Of a DNA stretch of 34,858 bases, positions 21,897-32,368 are shown piece after piece. The first letter of the stretch is position 1. Each line of letters starts with the position of its first letter. Location: positions 1 through 34,858 of the forward strand of contig NZ_JAUSLW010000012.1 of assembly GCF_030645195.1 (NCBI RefSeq), given 5' to 3'. The DNA comes from Phenylobacterium sp. Its GTDB lineage: Bacteria; Pseudomonadota; Alphaproteobacteria; Caulobacterales; Caulobacteraceae. Position numbers and translations under genes: made by a program. Under the pieces are notes generated by a model, which was not told the origin of the DNA, did no database searches, and saw only the letters and a list, made by a program, of their open reading frames with translations.

Positions 21897-24257
21897 TCAC
21901 GGCGCGGGCGTCAGCGAGATCACCGTTTCGGTCGCCGCCTCCACCGCCGGCCGCGAATAGAGCAGGGGCACGTAGTCGCCTTTCACCCATTTCGGGAACA
22001 GGTCGCGGTAGTGCGGGCTCTCCGGATTCCCCGACTGGCCGGGCGTGTTGATGGTCATGCTGTTGTCCCAGGCGCCCACGTCCAGGACCATGCGGAACGA
22101 CGCCCCGGCGATCACCCGGAAGTCGTCCGGCCGCCAGGTGGCCGCCATGGGCGACAGGCTGGTCCCGGCCATGGGGGTCGGTCCCGCCGCCAGGCTCGGC
22201 CGCACCGAGGGATCGGCCAGCGGCGTCAGGGCGTGCTCGAATCGGGCCTGGTGAAGTTTGCCCCACGCCCAGTCCTTGGGATCGGGGCCGAGCCGGGCCG
22301 ACAACTCGTCGGCGGCGGCCAGCAGGCTGGCCTTCAGGACCGCGTCGCGGGCGGCGGCGGGCAGGCTGGCGTCGGGATGCTCCAGCAGCTCCATGACCGC
22401 GGCCAGGTCGCCATTGCCGATGATCGTCTGGGCGGCCTTGGGCGTGGTGGCCGCGACGACCGCGCGGCCTAGGTGCTTGCCGGTCCAGACCTCGAACAGG
22501 GCCGCGGCTGGGCTGTCGACCGCCGTCCGGTGGTTCCAGCGGCGCAGCATGTCCAGGGCGCCGGCCAGGCGCGGCTCGTCGGAGGTCAGGGGCGTCAGCA
22601 GGGCGACCAGCCGCCGCGAGGTGATGTCGTAGGGATCGGTCTGCAGGGCCATGGCGTCGGCCACGGTCAGCTTCGGCTTGCCGGCCAGCACCTCATTGAC
22701 CCGCAGGAACCGCGCGGCGTTGGACCATTCGAACCCGACCTTCCGCTCGGCATAGGGGTAGGCCTTGGGCAGGTTCATCTGGTTGGCCGAGGCGAACCAG
22801 CCCTGTTTTGGATCGGCCTGGCTGGGCAGGTCGTCGGGCGCGAGGAAGCCCTTCCACTCATAGCGTCCGTCCCCGGGGACCGGCAGCAGGCCGTCCCAGT
22901 TGGGCCGGGCTGGAACCATGCCGGCGGCCACCCAGCCGATGTGGCCCGAGGTGTCGGCATAGGCCTGGTTCTCGGACGGCGCGCCCCAGCCGGCCAGGGC
23001 CTGCTTGAAGCCCTTCCAGTCCTGAGCCTGCATGTAGCCGGTGGAGCCGAAATAGGCCGAGGTTCCCGGCTGGCTCCAGACCGTGCGGATGGCGAAGGCC
23101 TTGCCGCCCTCCGCCTTCAACACCGGGCCGTGGCGAGTGAAGCGCAGCTCCACGGGGCGCGGGGCCGTCTCGCCCTTCACGGGGATGGCCTCCTTCACCA
23201 CGGTCATGGCCTCCCAGCCCTCGCCGTAGCGGTACTGGTCTCGATCGCCGGGCTTGGTCTCGTAGACGTAGAGATCCTCCTGATCGACCGGGAAGATGGT
23301 CAGGCCAAAGGCGATCCTGTCGTTGTGGCCGATGGAGACCCCGGGCAGGGCCGGCTCCCCGGCGCCGATCACCGAAAAGCCCGGAGCGTTCAGGTGGACG
23401 ATGTAGCGCAGGGACGGCGCCCCGTGCTCGCGATGCGGATCGTTGGCCAGGATCGGGCGGCCGCTCGCCGTGCGCGATCCGGAGACCGTCCAGTTGTTGG
23501 AGCCGATGGCCTCCGGCGGGACCTCCAGGGCCGCGCGCTGTTCCGGCGGCCCTGAGAACTTCACCCCGGAGCCGGCCAGTTGGTAGTCGGCCAGGACGTC
23601 GGCGGGGACGGCGCAGGGATCGAGACCTTCGGGGACCTTGGTCGTCCATTTCGGCTCGATGAAGCGGTAGAGGCGGGCGGCGGCCAGGCCGGCCTTGCAG
23701 GCGATCTGGGCGCGGCCCACCTCGTTGGGGACGTTGCGGGTCAGGCCGTGGCTGCGGATGCGCACCACGTCCTCAGGCGCCCAGCGGTCCGGCGCACTGC
23801 CGGCGATCTTGAACTCCAGCGGCAGGGGACGCTTGCCGGCGGCGATCTCGTCGACGAAGGCGTTGACCCCGGCCACCCAGGCGGCGGTGTTGGCCTGGGC
23901 TCCGGGCCCATAGGCGGCCCACTCCTTGTCCATGTCGCCGCGATAGAGGAACAGGCGCGCCGCGCGGTCCTGGGCCACATAGGTCGGGCCGAAGTCCCTG
24001 GCCAGCAGCCCCAGCCCCCGCTTGCGCCACAGGTCGATCTGCCAGAGCCGGTCGCGGGCGACATTGTAGCCCTGCAGGAAGAAGGCGTCGCGGACGCTGC
24101 CGGCATAGATGTGGGGGATGCCCCAGGTGTCGACGCGAATCTCGGCCGGCGCCGCGAGGCCCGCGACGGCGCGGCTTTCCCGGGCTGGCGCGGCCAGGGC
24201 GGTCAGACTGGAAAGGCTGAGCAGGGCCCCGAGCAGGGGGGCGAGAACCTTGGGCAT
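21897..24257 (-). CDS. Periplasmic Ntn-hydrolase acylase (penicillin/acyl-homoserine lactone acylase family)
   Basis: A 786-residue precursor. Residues 1-22 are a Sec signal peptide (ALA cut site). The alpha-subunit includes VDTWGIPHIYAGSVRDAFF and QGYNVARDRLWQIDLWR. The self-processing site is G252-S253 in IGSNNW, which makes Ser253 the N-terminal nucleophile of the beta-subunit; SGSRTASGRPILANDPH follows. The family hydrolyses amide bonds of acyl side chains (penicillin G, cephalosporins, N-acyl-homoserine lactones). Length and signals favour the PvdQ/QuiP-like group, but substrate choice cannot be read. ATG 24257 has GGAGGAA. It is preceded upstream by the DUF882 peptidase gene, 71 bases apart. 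It could act on an envelope or signal-molecule substrate. Confidence 0.92.
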   Translation of the reverse strand: MPKVLAPLLGALLSLSSLTALAAPARESRAVAGLAAPAEIRVDTWGIPHIYAGSVRDAFFLQGYNVARDRLWQIDLWRKRGLGLLARDFGPTYVAQDRAARLFLYRGDMDKEWAAYGPGAQANTAAWVAGVNAFVDEIAAGKRPLPLEFKIAGSAPDRWAPEDVVRIRSHGLTRNVPNEVGRAQIACKAGLAAARLYRFIEPKWTTKVPEGLDPCAVPADVLADYQLAGSGVKFSGPPEQRAALEVPPEAIGSNNWTVSGSRTASGRPILANDPHREHGAPSLRYIVHLNAPGFSVIGAGEPALPGVSIGHNDRIAFGLTIFPVDQEDLYVYETKPGDRDQYRYGEGWEAMTVVKEAIPVKGETAPRPVELRFTRHGPVLKAEGGKAFAIRTVWSQPGTSAYFGSTGYMQAQDWKGFKQALAGWGAPSENQAYADTSGHIGWVAAGMVPARPNWDGLLPVPGDGRYEWKGFLAPDDLPSQADPKQGWFASANQMNLPKAYPYAERKVGFEWSNAARFLRVNEVLAGKPKLTVADAMALQTDPYDITSRRLVALLTPLTSDEPRLAGALDMLRRWNHRTAVDSPAAALFEVWTGKHLGRAVVAATTPKAAQTIIGNGDLAAVMELLEHPDASLPAAARDAVLKASLLAAADELSARLGPDPKDWAWGKLHQARFEHALTPLADPSVRPSLAAGPTPMAGTSLSPMAATWRPDDFRVIAGASFRMVLDVGAWDNSMTINTPGQSGNPESPHYRDLFPKWVKGDYVPLLYSRPAVEAATETVISLTPAP

Positions 24258-24328
24258 CTGCAGTTCCTCCGGGGCCGGATGGAGGAAGCTAGGGCAAGAC
24301 GGCGGCGCCGACTACGGCGATAGGTGGC

Positions 24329-24892
24329 TTAGGCGCCGGTCCACGAGCGCACGCGCGCCACGTCCACGTGGACGAAGTTTGAGCTCGGATAGAAGCCGAC
24401 GCCGCCCGCCGAGACGCTGAGGGCGGCCTTTTGCAGGTTGCGCAGGTCGACGCCCTGGATGCGCACGTCGGCCGCCTTGCCCAGCATGTGCTGACTCTTG
24501 GAGGCCACCCCCGAACTGCGAGCATGCAGCATGGCGTTGGTCTTCGGCGAGCGGTAGCCGGAGATGATCTGGAAGGGCCGGTTGGTCCCGAGCTTGGCGC
24601 TGATGGCGTGCAGGGTGTCGAACAGGCGCGGGTCCATCACGTGCTCCTCGCCGTTGCGCCAGTCGCGGAGCACCCGCATCGCCTGGGCCAGGGCCTGGGG
24701 CACGTAGCGGCCGCCCTCGAAATAGACCTCGTTGAACGTGTCGCCGGTGTGCAGGTTGTGCAGCACGGCGCGGCGGACCTGAGCGCCGTGCAGGGGCGTG
24801 ACAGCGGCCCAGGCGGCGGCCGGCGCGGCGGCCGCCAAGGCGGCGCCGGTTCCAAGGCGCATGAGGTCGCGCCGTCCCAGTGTGATGCTCAT
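24329..24892 (-). CDS. Tat-exported DUF882 (YcbK/MepK-like) murein peptidase
   Basis: A 187-residue protein. GRRDLMRLGTGAALAAAAP is a twin-arginine signal ending near AWA. The mature part is a peptidase M15-like domain: FQIISGYRSPKTNAMLHA, SQHMLGKAADVRIQGV and FVHVDVARVR carry the zinc ligands His, Asp and His. Related YcbK/MepK proteins cut meso-DAP cross-links in peptidoglycan. ATG 24892 is taken as start; the ribosome site is weak (AGGGG). It precedes the acylase gene on the same strand and may share a transcript; divergent from a membrane-protein gene. Confidence 0.87.
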   Translation of the reverse strand: MSITLGRRDLMRLGTGAALAAAAPAAAWAAVTPLHGAQVRRAVLHNLHTGDTFNEVYFEGGRYVPQALAQAMRVLRDWRNGEEHVMDPRLFDTLHAISAKLGTNRPFQIISGYRSPKTNAMLHARSSGVASKSQHMLGKAADVRIQGVDLRNLQKAALSVSAGGVGFYPSSNFVHVDVARVRSWTGA

Positions 24893-25066
24893 GTGGCCGG
24901 TCGCCCCTCTGCCTTGGAGCCCGCCGAGTGCCATCGGGTTTGGGCTGGAATGAGGCAATTGGGGCGCCTGCGACAGCCTGCCGCAACCGCGCGCGGCCGA
25001 GTCGCCGAGCGCCGCGACAGCTCGCGTGCGCGCCGCTAAGCTCTTCGGCGTCCAAGGGGGGAAGCT

Positions 25067-25753
25067 ATGGAAGCCCGATCGAACCGCCTGTGGGCGGTGC
25101 TCACCATCCTGACCGGCGTGGCGGCGCTGGGTCTCACCTTCGCCTTCCAGATGCTGCCGGCGGTGGCCGCCGCCAGGTCCTGCTGGGCGCCGGGCAAGGT
25201 GGTGGCGTTCGAACTGGCACGAACTCTGACCCAGCTGCTGGCGGTGTTCGGCCCGCCCGCCGACCCCTGCCGGGCGCCGATCGTGACGGCCATGGACGCG
25301 GTGAACCACCTCGACCTGAAGGCCTATATCCCGACCTACACTGCCTTTGCGATCTGCGCGGCGGTGTTCCTGGGCGGGCGCTTCAAGCGTCCCCTGGTGC
25401 TGGGCGCCATCGGCGTGGCGCTCGTGGCCCTGGCCGGCGACTATCTGGAGACGATCACCCTGCTGCAGATCACCCGGGCCGTCGATGGCTCGGCCGACCT
25501 GCTGTTCCGCTCCAGCCTGGGCGCCTGGATCAAGTTCGGAGGCCTGGCCCTGCACGCCTTCCTGCTGTCGCGGATCTGCATGGACGGAGACTCGCGGCGG
25601 CCGATCCTAGCCATGCTGCTGCTCCTGCCGATGGCGGGCACGGCGTTCGCGGCTATCGACAACAGCCGGGCCTATCTGATGACCGGCGCGCTGGCCCTGA
25701 GCTGGACCCCGGTGATGCTGGTGGCCCTGCGGGAGGTGGTGCGGAAGCGGTAG
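25067..25753 (+). CDS. Polytopic membrane protein of unknown function
   Basis: A 228-residue protein with about six hydrophobic segments (near residues 10-30, 88-102, 106-124, 150-166, 180-195, 205-222) and short charged loops; it ends in a basic tail VVRKR. A glycine-rich ribosome site GGGGGGAAG precedes the ATG. I do not recognise a family. The first loop has two Cys (ARSCWAPG and ADPCRAP) that could form a periplasmic disulfide. It is divergent from the DUF882 gene and convergent with higA, 4 bases apart. Function unknown. Confidence 0.72.
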   Translation: MEARSNRLWAVLTILTGVAALGLTFAFQMLPAVAAARSCWAPGKVVAFELARTLTQLLAVFGPPADPCRAPIVTAMDAVNHLDLKAYIPTYTAFAICAAVFLGGRFKRPLVLGAIGVALVALAGDYLETITLLQITRAVDGSADLLFRSSLGAWIKFGGLALHAFLLSRICMDGDSRRPILAMLLLLPMAGTAFAAIDNSRAYLMTGALALSWTPVMLVALREVVRKR

Positions 25754-25757
25754 GCGA

Positions 25758-26066
25758 CTAAGCGGCGCTCTCCAGCGGCTTCGCCCGCTCGATCCGCTCA
25801 CGTTCGCGCGGACTGTGCATGGCCTCCCACAGGTCGGTGCGCCGCTGGACGTTCAGCCAGAAGTCGGGGCTGTTGCCGAACACGCGGGCGAGGATCAGGG
25901 CGGTTGGAGCGGTGACGTTGCGACGGTGGTTGCAGAGTTCGTTGACATGCTTGCGCGGCACGCCCATCGCCGCCGCCAAGGCCGCCTGGGTCAGGTTCAT
26001 CGGGACCATGAACTCCTCCACCAGGATTTCCGCCACGGTCGCCGGCTTGCGTTTGGTCATCAACAT
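25758..26066 (-). CDS. higA: HigA-type antitoxin (XRE helix-turn-helix)
   Basis: A 102-residue antitoxin. The HTH runs LTQAALAAAMGVPRKHVNEL followed by CNHRRNVTAPTALILARVFG (about residues 24-64), and SPDFWLNVQ is the typical HigA/VapI ending. It neutralises HigB and represses the operon. GAGGTGAG precedes the ATG at 26066; a second ATG is at 26060. The stop of higB is 8 bases upstream, giving the toxin-first order characteristic of higBA. Confidence 0.92.
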   Translation of the reverse strand: MLMTKRKPATVAEILVEEFMVPMNLTQAALAAAMGVPRKHVNELCNHRRNVTAPTALILARVFGNSPDFWLNVQRRTDLWEAMHSPRERERIERAKPLESAA

Positions 26067-26074
26067 GGCTCACC

Positions 26075-26371
26075 TCATCTGTAGCTGTGATCGTCCAGAT
26101 AGACGCTGTTCGCTTCGCCCTTGCCGCCGTCCCACTGGAATATCAGCCGCCATTGCTGGTTGACGCGGATCGAATGAAACCCGTCCAAGGCGCCTCGAAG
26201 TTTTTCGAAGTGGTTGCTGGGGGGAACCCGCAAGTCCCGGTCCGTGGTGGCGTCGTCGATCATCTGCAGCTTGCGGAATAGGCGGGCTTCGAGGTCGGCT
26301 GGGATGCTCCTGGATCGAATGTCATCGACGAAGAAGTCGCGGAGCGCGGCGTCTCGAAAACTCACGATCAT
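26075..26371 (-). CDS. higB: HigB-type RelE-fold toxin
   Basis: A 98-residue ribosome-dependent mRNA endonuclease of the RelE/HigB family. It begins MIVSFRDAALRDFF, has a central LEARLFRKLQMIDDA helix, then RVPPSNHFEKLRGALDGFHS and IRVNQQWRLIFQWDGG, and ends VYLDDHSYR. The C-terminal DDHSYR is typical (His/Tyr near the active site). ATG 26371 is chosen with GGAGG five bases before; a GTG at 26401 would extend it by 10 residues. The pair is typical of chromosomal toxin-antitoxin modules. Confidence 0.9.
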   Translation of the reverse strand: MIVSFRDAALRDFFVDDIRSRSIPADLEARLFRKLQMIDDATTDRDLRVPPSNHFEKLRGALDGFHSIRVNQQWRLIFQWDGGKGEANSVYLDDHSYR

Positions 26372-26391
26372 CCGCGCCTCCAATAGTATCC

Positions 26392-26420
26392 AATGTACCA
26401 CTCCATGGGACAGGCTGCAA
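26392..26420 (-). promoter_or_regulatory. Putative higBA promoter
   Basis: Minus strand TTGCAG, then exactly 17 bases, then TACATT; the -10 ends 21 bases before the higB ATG. A second -10-like GATACTAT follows. The region is AT-rich for this window. Likely HigA operator site overlaps, but no clear palindrome is found. Confidence 0.4.
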
Positions 26421-26435
26421 ATCGCGAAGGTCGGC

Positions 26436-26707
26436 TCAATCCAGCGTCGAATACAGCTCCCGGGCCTCGGCCGGCGGACCCCGGCGTTCCCCCAGCCCCT
26501 CCACCGAGACGGCGATCAACCGACCGCCGACGGCGAAGACCAGCTGGTCGCCGACCTTCAGGGCCCGCGCGCACTTGTCGATGCGGGTCTCGGCGCCGGC
26601 GCGGGTGAGGCGGACCTTGCCCTCGTCCAGGAACTTGGCGGCCAGCGAGCGGGTCTTGAAGAACCGCGCCCGCCACAGCCAGACATCGGCGCGGCAGCCC
26701 GTCTCGC

Positions 26708-26711
<4 letters not shown>
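26436..26711 (-). CDS. S4-domain RNA-binding protein (Hsp15/HslR-like)
   Basis: A 91-residue protein with an S4 RNA-binding domain: RADVWLWRARFFKTRSLAAK followed by FLDEGKVRLTRAGAETRIDK. Hsp15-type proteins bind stalled 50S-nascent chain complexes. The ATG at 26711 overlaps the helicase TGA stop (ATGA), so it is translationally coupled to the helicase. It is slightly shorter than E. coli Hsp15 (133 residues), as is usual in alphaproteobacteria. Confidence 0.88.
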
Positions 26712-29233
<2,522 letters not shown>

Positions 29234-29257
29234 GCCTCACAAGTTGGGGTGGGAATC

Positions 29258-29289
29258 ACGGTGCGGCAAGGGTGACCTTGCCGCACCGT
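29258..29289 (-). terminator. Strong hairpin between the DUF885 peptidase and helicase genes
   Basis: A 14-bp perfect stem, ACGGTGCGGCAAGG with CCTTGCCGCACCGT, with a 4-base loop, lying 14 bases past the DUF885 stop on the minus strand and 25 bases before the helicase start. No U-run follows, so termination efficiency is unknown. It separates two same-strand genes and may insulate the helicase. Confidence 0.65.
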
Positions 29290-29303
29290 TCGGGGTGCGA
29301 CTC

Positions 29304-31139
29304 TTAGCGCTTGGCCGCGGCGATGTAGTTGTCGATCACCCGGTCGAGCACCGTCAGCGGCGTGCCGCCGGCCAGCAGGCCCGCGTCGTGGAATTTGCGG
29401 ATATCGAACCGGCGGCCGAGCGCCTTGCGGGCCCGCTCGCGGGCTCGCAGCCAGGTGATCTTGCCCACCATGTAGCTGGAGGCCTGGCCCGGCCAGACGC
29501 AGTAGCGCTCGATCTCGGTGATGGCGGCAGCCTCGTTGTCGCCGATGTTGTCGACGAAGTACTTCAGGGCCTGCTCGCGGCTCCAGCGCTTGGAATGCAT
29601 GCCGCTGTCCACCACCAGGCGCACGGCGCGGAACATGGCGTCGTGGATCATGCCGATGTGGCCAAGCGGATCGTTGGCGTACATGCCCATCTCGACGGCC
29701 AGCTGCTCGGCATAGAGGGCCCAACCCTCGCTGTAGCCGGAGAAGCCGATCACCTTGCGGATCAGCGGCAGGTCGCCGGCCTCGTTGTTGAGGGCCAGCT
29801 GCAGGTGGTGGCCGGGAATCCCCTCGTGATAGGTCAGGGTCGGCAGGGTCCAGCTTGGCACCTCGGCGGTGTCGCGCAGGTTGATCCAGTAGATCCCGGG
29901 CCGCGAGCCGTCGAGGGAGGGCTGATTGTAGTAGCCGCCGGGCGCGCCGGCCTCGATGGCGGCGGGGACGCGTTTGATTTCCAGGGGGGCCTTGGGCAGC
30001 TGGCCGAACCACTGGGGCAGTTTCCGGGAGATCACCTTCACCTGCTCGTTCAGGTGGGCCAGCAGTTCCTCCTTACCGGCGTCGGTGTTGGGATAGAGCT
30101 GCTTGGGATCCTCGGCCATGGCGCGGAAGCGCGCGCCGACGCTGCCCTTGGTGTAGCCGGCCTTCCTCATCAGGACGTCGACCTCGGCGCCCAGGCTGGC
30201 GACCAGGTCCAGGCCGGTCCTGTGGACCTCCTCGGGCGAGATGGCGGCGGTGGTGTACTGCTTCAGGGAGGTGGCGTAGTAGGCCTCGCCGTCCGGCAGG
30301 CGCCAGCAGCCGGCGTCGTGGGTGGCCTTGGCGCGCAGGGCGGTCACCAGTTCGGCCTGGCGGGCCAGGGCGGGGCGGACCTTCTCGGCGTAGAGACCCT
30401 GCGCCTGGGTCGCCCAGGCGCCCTCGATCTTCTTCTGCCTGGTGCGGCGCACCAGGCTCTCGACGATGGGAGCCTTGTCCGGCGCGCTGGCCAGGAAGGC
30501 GTTGAGCTGGGTGAGCGCCTTGTCGAGGGCGAAGTCGGGGGCGAAGACGCCGAGCCCCTCGTCGTGGCGGGCCACCTCCACCTCCTGGTCCAGCAGCCGG
30601 CCGAAAGCCTCCATCCGCGCCAGATAGGCGTCGGCGTCGTCCTTGGTCTCGATGACGTGCTGGTTGTCGAGGAAGTCGGGGACCTGCTGATAGGCGCCGG
30701 TGAGTTGGGAGATCACATAGGGCGCGCCAGCGCCCTGGCCGCCATAGGTGAACTTGCGGTTGCCCTCGTCCTGGACCTCCAGGGTGAAGAGCACCGTGTC
30801 GTAGTTCACCGCGTCCATGCCGGTGAGCTGCTTGCGGTCGATGGCGCGCAGGTCCTTCAGGTCCCGGGCGGTGTTGGCCTTGTTCTCGGCCAGGGCGGCG
30901 CGGGAGTAGTCCGACAGGTAGGACTTGGTCCAGGCCAGCTCGCCCTTGTCGAGGCCCAGATAGGTCGGCATTTCCGGCGAGCGGCGGAAGCTCTCGGCCA
31001 TGGACTTGTCGAACCAGGCGTACATCCTGGCCGCCTCGCCGGTGGGGGCCGGGGCGGTGGCGGCCGCCGCCATGCGCGGCAGGGCGGCGGCCAGCCCGAA
31101 GGCGGCGGCGGTCGAGAAGAGTTCGCGACGGTTTTGCAT
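29304..31139 (-). CDS. Tat-exported DUF885 zinc-dependent peptidase-like protein
   Basis: A 611-residue protein. NRRELFSTAAAFGLAAALPR is a twin-arginine signal, cut after about residue 26. The zinc site is HEGIPGHHLQ (His438-Glu439 and His444/His445), with the distal Glu471 in YSEGWALYAE, the DUF885 signature. The family resembles M3/M32-like gluzincins; hydrolysis of peptides is likely but unproven. ATG 31139 with a GGGGGAAT site. It has an upstream inverted repeat at 31163-31185 and a strong terminator hairpin downstream, so it is probably a monocistronic gene. Confidence 0.9.
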   Translation of the reverse strand: MQNRRELFSTAAAFGLAAALPRMAAAATAPAPTGEAARMYAWFDKSMAESFRRSPEMPTYLGLDKGELAWTKSYLSDYSRAALAENKANTARDLKDLRAIDRKQLTGMDAVNYDTVLFTLEVQDEGNRKFTYGGQGAGAPYVISQLTGAYQQVPDFLDNQHVIETKDDADAYLARMEAFGRLLDQEVEVARHDEGLGVFAPDFALDKALTQLNAFLASAPDKAPIVESLVRRTRQKKIEGAWATQAQGLYAEKVRPALARQAELVTALRAKATHDAGCWRLPDGEAYYATSLKQYTTAAISPEEVHRTGLDLVASLGAEVDVLMRKAGYTKGSVGARFRAMAEDPKQLYPNTDAGKEELLAHLNEQVKVISRKLPQWFGQLPKAPLEIKRVPAAIEAGAPGGYYNQPSLDGSRPGIYWINLRDTAEVPSWTLPTLTYHEGIPGHHLQLALNNEAGDLPLIRKVIGFSGYSEGWALYAEQLAVEMGMYANDPLGHIGMIHDAMFRAVRLVVDSGMHSKRWSREQALKYFVDNIGDNEAAAITEIERYCVWPGQASSYMVGKITWLRARERARKALGRRFDIRKFHDAGLLAGGTPLTVLDRVIDNYIAAAKR

Positions 31140-31162
31140 GATGGATTCCCCCCGGGGCGTGT

Positions 31163-31185
31163 GTAACAGGCTTGAGCGCTGTTAC
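31163..31185. promoter_or_regulatory. Inverted repeat GTAACAG-N9-CTGTTAC upstream of DUF885 gene
   Basis: Perfect 7-bp arms centred about 35 bases before the DUF885 ATG, in the 95-base gap after the ABC-2 permease gene. The right half extends to GCTGTTACGC, a 10-mer also found at 12977-12986 before the RTX gene. The geometry is that of a dimeric repressor site. The cognate factor is unknown. Confidence 0.5.
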
Positions 31186-31234
31186 GCCTGGCGGGACGCG
31201 AGGGGGCGTTAATTCGTCGTAATTCTCGCGCCCC

Positions 31235-32368
31235 TCAGTCCAGGGTCCGCCGGTACCGCGCCATGGCGAGCGCCGTGACCACGCAGACGAAGGCCAGCAG
31301 GGCCAGGAGCTCGCGCCACATGTCGCTGAGGCTCTGGCCCTTGAGCAGGGCGCCGCGGACCACCCGCAGGAAGTGGGTGACCGGGATCATCTGGCCGATG
31401 GCCTGGGCCCAGGCGGGCATGCCCCGGAAGGGGAACATGAAGCCTGAGAGCAGGAGCGAGGGCATGATGTAGAAGAAGCTCATCTGCATGGCCTGGAGCT
31501 GCGAGCGCGCGGCCGTGGAGATAAGGAAGCCCAGGGCCAGCGACCCCACGATGAACAGGGTGACGCCGAGCGTCAGGCCGATCCAGCCCCCCATCATCGG
31601 CACGTGGAACAACAGCTTGGCGATGGCCAGGATGATCACCGCCTGGGCCACCCCCACCAGGACATAGGGGGCGAGCTTGCCGATCATCACCTCGATGGGC
31701 TCGACGGGTGTGGCCAGCAGGCTCTCCATGGTGCCCCGCTCGGTCTCGCGGGTGACGCTGAGCGAGGTCATCATGACCAGCGTCATGGAGAGGATCACCC
31801 CCAGCAGGCCCGGGACGATGTTGTAGGCGGTGACCGCCTCGGGATTGTAGCGGCGGTGGACGACGACCTCGAAGGCTGGCTGGCTGCGGCCCTTGGCGGC
31901 CAATGCCCCCTTCAGGTCGGCGGCGAGCGCCTGGCTGGGCAGGGCCGAGAGCGCCGCCACGGCGCTGCCGGTGGCCGAGGGATCGGTGGCGTCGGCCTCC
32001 ACCAGGATCTGGGCCTTGTCGCCGCGGGCCACCCGGCGGGTGAAGTCGCCGGGGATGGTGATGGCGAACTGGACATCGCCGCGGCGGATCATCGCGTCCA
32101 GCTCGGTCGGCGTGTGGGCCTGGGCCACGAGGTCGAAATAGGCGCTGTTCTTCAGGCTGGTCAGGATCGAGCGGGCGAACACCGAGTCTTCCTGCACCAG
32201 GACGGCCGTGGGCAGGTGGCGGGGCTCGGAATTGATGGCGTAGCCGAACAGCAGCAGCTGGATCACCGGCAGGGCCAGGATCATGGCGTAGGTCAGGCGG
32301 TCGCGGGTGAGCTGCTTGAACTCCTTGATCAGCACCGCCCAGACCCGGGTCGCGGAGAAGCCGTTCAT
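31235..32368 (-). CDS. ABC-2 type permease (YbhR/YhhJ-like)
   Basis: A 377-residue permease. One N-terminal helix (MILALPVIQLLLFGYAI, about residues 28-44) precedes a large periplasmic domain (about 45-170), then five helices (e.g. YNIVPGLLGVILSMTLVMMT, FLISTAA, FFYIMPSLLLSGFMF). The motif ETERGTMESLLATPVEPIEV marks the ABC-2 export permease family. ATG 32368 overlaps the ATPase TGA (ATGA) with GGAGGA upstream. It works with the ATPase as an efflux pump; drug, bile-salt or cation export in YbhFSR-like systems. Here there is only one permease gene, so a homodimer is implied. Confidence 0.92.
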   Translation of the reverse strand: MNGFSATRVWAVLIKEFKQLTRDRLTYAMILALPVIQLLLFGYAINSEPRHLPTAVLVQEDSVFARSILTSLKNSAYFDLVAQAHTPTELDAMIRRGDVQFAITIPGDFTRRVARGDKAQILVEADATDPSATGSAVAALSALPSQALAADLKGALAAKGRSQPAFEVVVHRRYNPEAVTAYNIVPGLLGVILSMTLVMMTSLSVTRETERGTMESLLATPVEPIEVMIGKLAPYVLVGVAQAVIILAIAKLLFHVPMMGGWIGLTLGVTLFIVGSLALGFLISTAARSQLQAMQMSFFYIMPSLLLSGFMFPFRGMPAWAQAIGQMIPVTHFLRVVRGALLKGQSLSDMWRELLALLAFVCVVTALAMARYRRTLD

